Positions 58,607-64,000 of a stretch of 64,000 nt of DNA are shown in pieces. How positions within the stretch are numbered: position 1 is the stretch's first letter; the number at the start of each line of letters is the position of its first letter. Origin of the DNA: an uncultured Desulfobacterales bacterium (GTDB taxonomy: Bacteria > Desulfobacterota > Desulfobacteria > Desulfobacterales > JAHEIW01); NCBI GenBank assembly GCA_947259495.1, contig CAMYLV010000022.1, positions 1-64,000 on the forward strand. Direction: 5' to 3'. A model generated the notes under the pieces. That model was not told the origin of the DNA. It did no database searches and saw only the letters and a list, made by a program, of their open reading frames with translations. A program made the position numbers and the translations under genes.

Positions 58607-59539
58607 ATGCAGGCACAGCACCAAAGCGGGATAATCGTTGTCGATAAACCCCCGAATATCTCTTCAGCAAAGGTCGTTGCCGAGGTGAAACGCCTGTTAA
58701 ACGCTAAAAAAGTCGGCCATACCGGCACCCTGGATCCTTTTGCAGAAGGTGTTTTGGTTTGCTGCATAAATGATGCAACCCGACTGGCGCGGTTTCTGCT
58801 GGCCGGCAACAAGACGTACGACGCGACCTTGAAGCTGGGAATCGAAACCGATACCCAGGATTCGACCGGAACCGTCACGGCCAGCAAAGCGGTGATTGGA
58901 TTTACGGAACAAAGGCTAAGATCTACCGTCCAAAAATTTATCGGGCCGATTGAACAACAGCCGCCGATCTTTTCGGCGCTAAAACACAAGGGAACACCGC
59001 TGTATAAATTGGCACGGCAGGGTCGACCGGTTCAAAAGCCGGCCCGGCAGGTTCATATTTCAAAAATAAAAATTCTTGAAATAAAATTGCCGCTGGTACA
59101 TTTAAACGTATCATGCTCTGCTGGAACCTATATCCGCACCCTGTGTGCCGATATTGGAAAGCAGCTGGGATGTGGCGGTCATCTGCTGGCGCTCAAACGC
59201 ACAGAAAGCAGCGGTTTTAAAATTCAACAGGCAATTTCACTGTCGCAATTGGAAAAGCGTGCATTGACCGACAAGTACAATGGCTGTTTAATCAGCATGA
59301 CAGATGCTCTGGGGGACATGCCGGTTTGCAGGGCCAATCAAAATTTGAAGAAAAAAATCAGACATGGTCAGCCCATTCGCAAAACGGATATAGATTTCGG
59401 TCGCTTGTCAGAAAATTTTATGGAACAAGACACCCACCTGAAAATTGTGGGTGCCGACAATGTTTTGCTGGCGGTGTTAAAGTATAAAAAAAACCAGGAC
59501 AAGTTTGGTTACGCCTGTGTTTTTCAAAATCAACGCTAA
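58607..59539 (+). CDS. truB: tRNA pseudouridine-55 synthase
   Basis: A 310-residue enzyme that makes pseudouridine 55 in the T-loop of tRNAs. Motif I/II: KVGHTGTLDPFAEGVL with the catalytic Asp; also YDATLKLGIETDTQDSTGTV, PPIFSALKHKGTPLYKLARQ and CSAGTYIRTLCADIGKQLG. There is a C-terminal PUA-like extension. It lies 60 bp after nrnA and 24 bp before rpsO. Confidence 0.97.
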   Translation: MQAQHQSGIIVVDKPPNISSAKVVAEVKRLLNAKKVGHTGTLDPFAEGVLVCCINDATRLARFLLAGNKTYDATLKLGIETDTQDSTGTVTASKAVIGFTEQRLRSTVQKFIGPIEQQPPIFSALKHKGTPLYKLARQGRPVQKPARQVHISKIKILEIKLPLVHLNVSCSAGTYIRTLCADIGKQLGCGGHLLALKRTESSGFKIQQAISLSQLEKRALTDKYNGCLISMTDALGDMPVCRANQNLKKKIRHGQPIRKTDIDFGRLSENFMEQDTHLKIVGADNVLLAVLKYKKNQDKFGYACVFQNQR

Positions 59540-59563
59540 TTATCCGAACAGGAGGCTGTAACA

Positions 59564-59833
59564 GTGGTTTTCGACACAGAAGAAAAAAAGAAACTGATTG
59601 ACAAATTCAAACTTCACAAAACAGACACCGGATCGCCGGAAGTTCAGGTCGGCTTGTTGACCTATCGTATTTCCTCCCTCACCGAGCATCTGAAAATTCA
59701 CACAAAGGATCATCATTCCCGCAGAGGTTTGCTGATGCTCGTCGGCAGGCGCCGCAGGCTGTTGAACTATGTAAAACACAAAGATGTCAATCGCTACCGG
59801 GCCATAATTGATACGCTGGGGTTGAAACGTTAA
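59564..59833 (+). CDS. rpsO: Ribosomal protein uS15
   Basis: An 89-residue 30S protein: [60 protein letters not shown]. The start is GTG 59564 with CAGGAGG upstream. Normal length. The rpsO-pnp order is classical; in many bacteria the transcript between them is cut by RNase III. Confidence 0.98.
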   Translation: MVFDTEEKKKLIDKFKLHKTDTGSPEVQVGLLTYRISSLTEHLKIHTKDHHSRRGLLMLVGRRRRLLNYVKHKDVNRYRAIIDTLGLKR

Positions 59834-60081
59834 TCAACCGAATCGGCACACCCCTGCCACCTCAAATTCCAGCGGTTTCAGCGCAGAAATTTTGAACTGT
59901 TGCGGACTGACACGGCAACGTCAGATAAAAGAAACGCTGCTCGAAACCCGATCTTTTTCGGATATGTTGAAATGATTGCCCAATACAATTAACCGTCTTG
60001 CCTTTAACAATCGTCAATTTGAAACGCCGGCTTTTTGATGGCTGAAAATAAATTTGGCGTGGCTGACAATTAGGAGAAAAA

Positions 60082-62181
60082 ATGGAAATTTTAGTAAAAG
60101 AAGAAATTGGGGGCAGAACCCTTAATATCCAGGCCGACAAGGTCGCCAAACAGGCGTCCGGGTCCGTCGTGGTTCAATATGGAGATACGATTGTGCTCGT
60201 CACGGTTGTCGCTGCCCATGAAGAAAGGGACTCGGATTTTTTGCCTTTGACCGTTGAATATCAGGAAAAAATTTATGCGGCCGGCCGGATCCCCGGTAAC
60301 TATTTTCGTCGGGAAATCGGTCGGCCCAGTGAGAAAGAGACCCTGACCGCCCGTCTGATCGACCGGCCCATCCGGCCCCTGTTTCCAAAAGAATGGCGTT
60401 ATGAAATCCAGGTCATTGCGACCGTGTTATCCATGGACCAGGAAAATGACCCCGACACCCTGGCAATGATCGGTGCTTCGACGGCGCTGGAGCTTTCAGA
60501 CATCCCGTTTGCCGGACCGATCGCCTGTGTGCGGGTGGGCCGAATTGACGGCCAGTTGAAAATTAATCCCCCCTCTTCGGAATTAGAAAATAGCGATATC
60601 AATATCATCGTTGCCGGCTCCAAGACCGGCGTGGTGATGGTCGAAGGCGGCGGGGGTGTGATCAGCGAAGCCGATATGCTCGAAGCTATATTTTTCGGTC
60701 ACCGCGAAATGCAGCCGCTGATTGATCTGCAACTAAGATTAAAGGAATCAAATGGCCGGCCGAAACGCACCTTTAGCCCGCCGCAAAAAGATCCACAGCT
60801 GGTCAATACCCTGAATGAAACAACAGCCGGGCGATTGCGCGAAGCGATTTTGATCCCTGAGAAAAGAAATCGCCAAACGGCCGTACGCGAACTCAAGGCC
60901 GAAATATTTGAGAGCCTGGGTGAGGACTTTAGCGACCGCAAAGCAGAAGTTTACGCTATTCTCAAAGACCTCCAGAAAAATATCAGCCGGGACCTGATCC
61001 TGAAAGAAAACCGTCGCATCGATAATCGTAAATTCGATGAAATCCGGCCGATCAACTGTGAGGTCGGTCTGCTGCCCAGACCCCACGGCAGTGCACTTTT
61101 CACCCGAGGCGAGACGCAGGTTCTGGGCGTATTGACGCTGGGCTCCGGGCAAGACGAGCAGCGCGTTGAAACGTTGTATGGTGAAGAATTCAGGCCTTTT
61201 ATGCTGCACTATAATTTCCCGCCGTATTCAGTCGGCGAAACCCGCCGCATTTCCGGCCCGTCGCGCCGGGATATCGGGCATGGCGGACTATCCACCCGGG
61301 CAATTGCAAACATATTGCCGGACAAAGAAACATTCGATTATACCATTCGACTGGTTTCTGAGGTTCTGGAATCCAATGGTTCTTCATCTATGGGTACCGT
61401 CTGTTCCTGCTGTATGGCATTAATGGACGGCGGTGTCCCCATCAAGGCCCCGGTGGCCGGTATTGCGATGGGCCTGGTAAAAGAAGAAGATCAGGTCGTC
61501 ATTCTCTCCGATATACTGGGGGATGAAGATCATTCCGGCGATATGGATTTTAAGGTGACCGGCACGGAGGCCGGAATCACTGCGCTTCAAATGGATATCA
61601 AAATCCACGAACTGTCCAGGGAAATTATGCAAAACGCTCTGGAGCAGGCCCGCGTGGGACGGATTTTTATCCTCAACAAAATGCTGGAAACCATCAGGGA
61701 GCCGCGTAAAGAAATCTCGCCGTATGCACCGACCATCACCACGATTAAGATTAATCCGGATAAAATCCGCGAGATCATCGGACCCGGCGGCAAAATTATT
61801 CGCGGGATTCAAAGCGAAACCAATACCAGTGTTGAAATCGATGATTCCGGACTGGTTAAGATTGCCGCCTTCTCAAAAGAAGAAGGCCAAGCTGCAATTA
61901 AAATGGTAGAAGATCTTACCCAGGAACCTGAGGTTGGCGCTCTCTATGAGGGGACCGTCGTTAAGGTTACCGATTTCGGTGCCTTCGTTCAGATCTTACC
62001 GGGTACGGACGGCCTGGTGCATATCTCCCAGCTGGCCAATCGACGCATCACCAAAGTAACCGATGTCGTTAAAGAGGGTGATCCGCTCAAGGTCAAGGTA
62101 TTGGAAATCAGCCGGGATGGCAAAATCCGGCTCAGTCATAAAGCTGTCCTGGAAGAGAAGCATGGCCGCGACCGTAAATAA
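60082..62181 (+). CDS. pnp: Polyribonucleotide nucleotidyltransferase (PNPase)
   Basis: A 699-residue 3'-5' phosphorolytic exoribonuclease. Two RNase PH domains: the first with [20 protein letters not shown] and [20 protein letters not shown]; the second with [33 protein letters not shown] and [20 protein letters not shown]. The C-terminus has a KH domain ([19 protein letters not shown]) and an S1 domain ([20 protein letters not shown]). SD AGGAG precedes ATG. The 3' end overlaps the M16 peptidase gene by 20 bp. The 248-bp gap from rpsO holds no gene. Confidence 0.98.
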   Translation: MEILVKEEIGGRTLNIQADKVAKQASGSVVVQYGDTIVLVTVVAAHEERDSDFLPLTVEYQEKIYAAGRIPGNYFRREIGRPSEKETLTARLIDRPIRPLFPKEWRYEIQVIATVLSMDQENDPDTLAMIGASTALELSDIPFAGPIACVRVGRIDGQLKINPPSSELENSDINIIVAGSKTGVVMVEGGGGVISEADMLEAIFFGHREMQPLIDLQLRLKESNGRPKRTFSPPQKDPQLVNTLNETTAGRLREAILIPEKRNRQTAVRELKAEIFESLGEDFSDRKAEVYAILKDLQKNISRDLILKENRRIDNRKFDEIRPINCEVGLLPRPHGSALFTRGETQVLGVLTLGSGQDEQRVETLYGEEFRPFMLHYNFPPYSVGETRRISGPSRRDIGHGGLSTRAIANILPDKETFDYTIRLVSEVLESNGSSSMGTVCSCCMALMDGGVPIKAPVAGIAMGLVKEEDQVVILSDILGDEDHSGDMDFKVTGTEAGITALQMDIKIHELSREIMQNALEQARVGRIFILNKMLETIREPRKEISPYAPTITTIKINPDKIREIIGPGGKIIRGIQSETNTSVEIDDSGLVKIAAFSKEEGQAAIKMVEDLTQEPEVGALYEGTVVKVTDFGAFVQILPGTDGLVHISQLANRRITKVTDVVKEGDPLKVKVLEISRDGKIRLSHKAVLEEKHGRDRK

Positions 62182-63430
62182 GACCGAGTTAAAAAACGGT
62201 ATCCGAATTTTGAGTCAAAAGATGCCGCACACCCGTTCGGTGTCCATGGGTGTCTGGGTCAATGTTGGGGCGCGCGATGAAAAACCGGCTGAAAGCGGGC
62301 TTTCTCATTTCATCGAGCATATGATTTTTAAGGGCACCCGGCGGCGATCCGCCTATCAGATTGCCAAAGAATTCGATGCCATCGGTGGCCACACCAATGC
62401 GTTTACGACCATGGAAAATACCTGCTATCACGGCAAGGTGATGGACACCCATACGGATACCATGGTCGATATCCTCTCTGATATCTTCTTAAATTCCGTA
62501 TTCGATCCCCAGGAAATCGAAAAGGAACGCCCGGTCATACTGCAGGAAATCAAAATGGTCAAAGAAAGCCCGGATGAATATGTCCATCTGCTTTCAGGAA
62601 AAAACTTCTGGGGGGACAACCCTTTGGGGCGCTCTATTCTGGGCAGTCAGGAAAATATAATTCAGTTTGACGCCAATCGGATCAAAAACTATTTCCATCG
62701 TCTGTACCAGCCGGATCGAATCGTGGTCTCGGTCGCCGGTAATGTGGACCATAAGCATTTAACTGACCGGCTGGGACTGGCTTTTGAATCCATCAAACCC
62801 GGCAACGGAATAACCGAGCGCATCACCCCGCAAAGCCGGGGGCTTGTGGATCTGAACTATCAGGATCTGGAACAGGTCCACATTTGTTTGGGTACCCTTG
62901 GGCTTTCGATTAAAGATCCACGTCGCTACGCATGTTCCCTGCTGAACACAATCCTGGGCGGCAACATGAGCTCAAGACTTTTTCAGGAAATCAGAGAAAA
63001 AAGAGGGTTGGCCTATACCGTATATTCATTTACGATGTCTCATGTAGACACCGGCATGTGTGGCATCTATCTGGCGGTGGATCCTACCAAAGCCCTGGAA
63101 ACCACGGCCCTTGTGCTCAAGGAATTGGATAAACTCAGCGCAAAATCCGTATCGGCTGCCGAACTTAAAGGTGCTGTCGAATACACCAAAGGCAGTCTGC
63201 TGCTGGCATCGGAAAGCAATGAAAATCAGATGGTCCGCGGTGCCCAGAATGAAATTCATTTTAACCGCGACATCAAGTTACAAGAAGTCATCGAAAAGGT
63301 TGAATCGGTGACCGCTGCGGATATCTTAGAACTTTCCGAAAGTTTATTTGTCAGCAATAAAACGGGATTGACGCTGCTGGGGCCGGTTAAAGACAAAGGG
63401 CCCTTTGAAGATATCCTTTACCGGAATTGA
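62162..63430 (+). CDS. M16 family zinc metallopeptidase
   Basis: A 422-residue pitrilysin-type peptidase of the processing-peptidase subgroup. The inverted zinc motif HFIEH (in [14 protein letters not shown]) with a downstream ENTCYHGKV region supplies the active site. The C-terminal half has the [20 protein letters not shown] motif typical of the YmxG/PepR type encoded after pnp in many bacteria. The substrate is unknown; it is cytoplasmic, with no signal peptide. The start ATG 62162 lies inside pnp; the open frame extends further back but shadows pnp. Confidence 0.94.
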   Translation: MAATVNKTELKNGIRILSQKMPHTRSVSMGVWVNVGARDEKPAESGLSHFIEHMIFKGTRRRSAYQIAKEFDAIGGHTNAFTTMENTCYHGKVMDTHTDTMVDILSDIFLNSVFDPQEIEKERPVILQEIKMVKESPDEYVHLLSGKNFWGDNPLGRSILGSQENIIQFDANRIKNYFHRLYQPDRIVVSVAGNVDHKHLTDRLGLAFESIKPGNGITERITPQSRGLVDLNYQDLEQVHICLGTLGLSIKDPRRYACSLLNTILGGNMSSRLFQEIREKRGLAYTVYSFTMSHVDTGMCGIYLAVDPTKALETTALVLKELDKLSAKSVSAAELKGAVEYTKGSLLLASESNENQMVRGAQNEIHFNRDIKLQEVIEKVESVTAADILELSESLFVSNKTGLTLLGPVKDKGPFEDILYRN

Positions 63431-63457
63431 TTGCGATTCTGCAAAATCCGTATCCAA

Positions 63458-63916
63458 ATGAACACTAGGCCCATCATTAAAATTCTGCGCTTGCGTCCGG
63501 ACGCGGATTCAGACATCCCCCTTCCCCGTTATATGACCGCTCAATCGGCGGGCATGGATTTATGTGCTTCCATAACCCAGGACCTTGTTCTGAAAAAAGG
63601 TGATCGCGCTCTCATTCCAACCGGTTTTGCGATCGCCCTGCCAGCAGGCTTTGAGGCCCAGATCAGGCCCCGCAGCGGATTGGCCGTAAAACATGGCATC
63701 GGGCTGATTAATTCCCCGGGAACCATCGATGCCGATTATCGTGGCGAAATAAAAATCGCGGTCATCAATTTAGGCCCCGAACCTTACACCTTTCAGCGTG
63801 GAGATCGAATTGCGCAGATGGTTATTAAAAAAGCGTATGTTGCGCAGCTCGATATCGTCACAGAACTTGACGAAACCGAACGCCATACCGGGGGATTCGG
63901 GCATACGGGTAAATAA
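63458..63916 (+). CDS. dut: Deoxyuridine 5'-triphosphate nucleotidohydrolase
   Basis: A 152-residue trimeric dUTPase that keeps uracil out of DNA and supplies dUMP. All five motifs are present: AGMDLCA (1), [11 protein letters not shown] (2), [11 protein letters not shown] (3), RGDRIAQMV (4), and the C-terminal [13 protein letters not shown] (5). The start ATG 63458 is chosen because the family N-terminus begins there; a TTG at 63431 directly after the peptidase stop is open but adds nine residues. It is the last gene of the operon in view. The 84 bp after it contain only GC-rich short repeats. Confidence 0.97.
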   Translation: MNTRPIIKILRLRPDADSDIPLPRYMTAQSAGMDLCASITQDLVLKKGDRALIPTGFAIALPAGFEAQIRPRSGLAVKHGIGLINSPGTIDADYRGEIKIAVINLGPEPYTFQRGDRIAQMVIKKAYVAQLDIVTELDETERHTGGFGHTGK

Positions 63917-64000
63917 GTCTGTTGTGCGCCCCAATGAATGCGGGGCTTTAGGAGCGGCTCTTTGAGCCTTGAGGACCAGCCCTGCGGGCTTTGAGGCTGG

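Overview
The window comes from a sulfate-reducing bacterium, most likely a member of the Desulfobacterota. It carries the dissimilatory sulfate reduction set (sat, aprBA, qmoABC), a periplasmic [NiFe] hydrogenase with its hyp maturation genes, and a conventional bacterial translation/RNA gene string. There is no rRNA, CRISPR array or intact insertion sequence.

Layout. 1-9639 (minus strand): a hydrogen-uptake block of small subunit, large subunit, maturation protease, hypC, hypF, hypD and hypE, followed by a partial apbE running off the left edge. The large-subunit reading frame is interrupted by an in-frame TGA at the second Cys of the N-terminal CxxC nickel motif. A hairpin of bacterial SECIS type lies 23 nt downstream, so I read it as one 549-residue selenoprotein. 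9930-14123: an acidic hypothetical gene, two tRNA-Ser genes, and an AT-rich 3.3-kb insertion flanked by an exact 87-bp repeat of the tRNA-Ser(GCU) 3' half. The insertion holds a damaged lipoprotein gene and a secreted protein with a duplicated domain and a Gly/Asn tail, but no integrase. 14601-29067: a small exported protein and then a 13.5-kb run of envelope and signalling genes: two lipoproteins, a membrane Ser/Thr kinase, an FHA-like/PEGA/FGE-like protein, a small exported protein, an ExbB/MotA-type channel, an actin-like ATPase fused to FHA, two membrane-anchored vWA proteins and a zinc-ribbon membrane protein. I propose that these form a proton-motive-force-coupled vWA machine controlled by phosphorylation.

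29297-38518: sat (plus strand), then aprBA and qmoABC (minus strand). Sat activates sulfate to APS, AprAB reduces APS to sulfite, and QmoABC carries electrons between menaquinone and AprAB. The aprA frame is broken near its 3' end. 39331-45382: accessory and housekeeping genes: three YkgJ-type cysteine-cluster proteins, an SDR lacking the usual catalytic Lys, an HD-domain dNTPase, an HsdR-N-like protein and a cytidine/adenosine deaminase-family protein. 45659-51625: infC (AUA start), rpmI, rplT, pheS, pheT, a MerR regulator and tRNA-Gly. 51879-63916: rimP, nusA, infB, ylxP-like, rbfA, nrnA, truB, rpsO, pnp, an M16 peptidase and dut.

The intergenic DNA is unusual. At least three families of about 144-bp imperfect palindromes mostly sit directly at stop codons, a second type of about 100-bp hairpin occurs three times, and several spacers consist of degenerate short phrases (GGTTCA..., CTGTCTTCTG...) often arranged as long inverted repeats.
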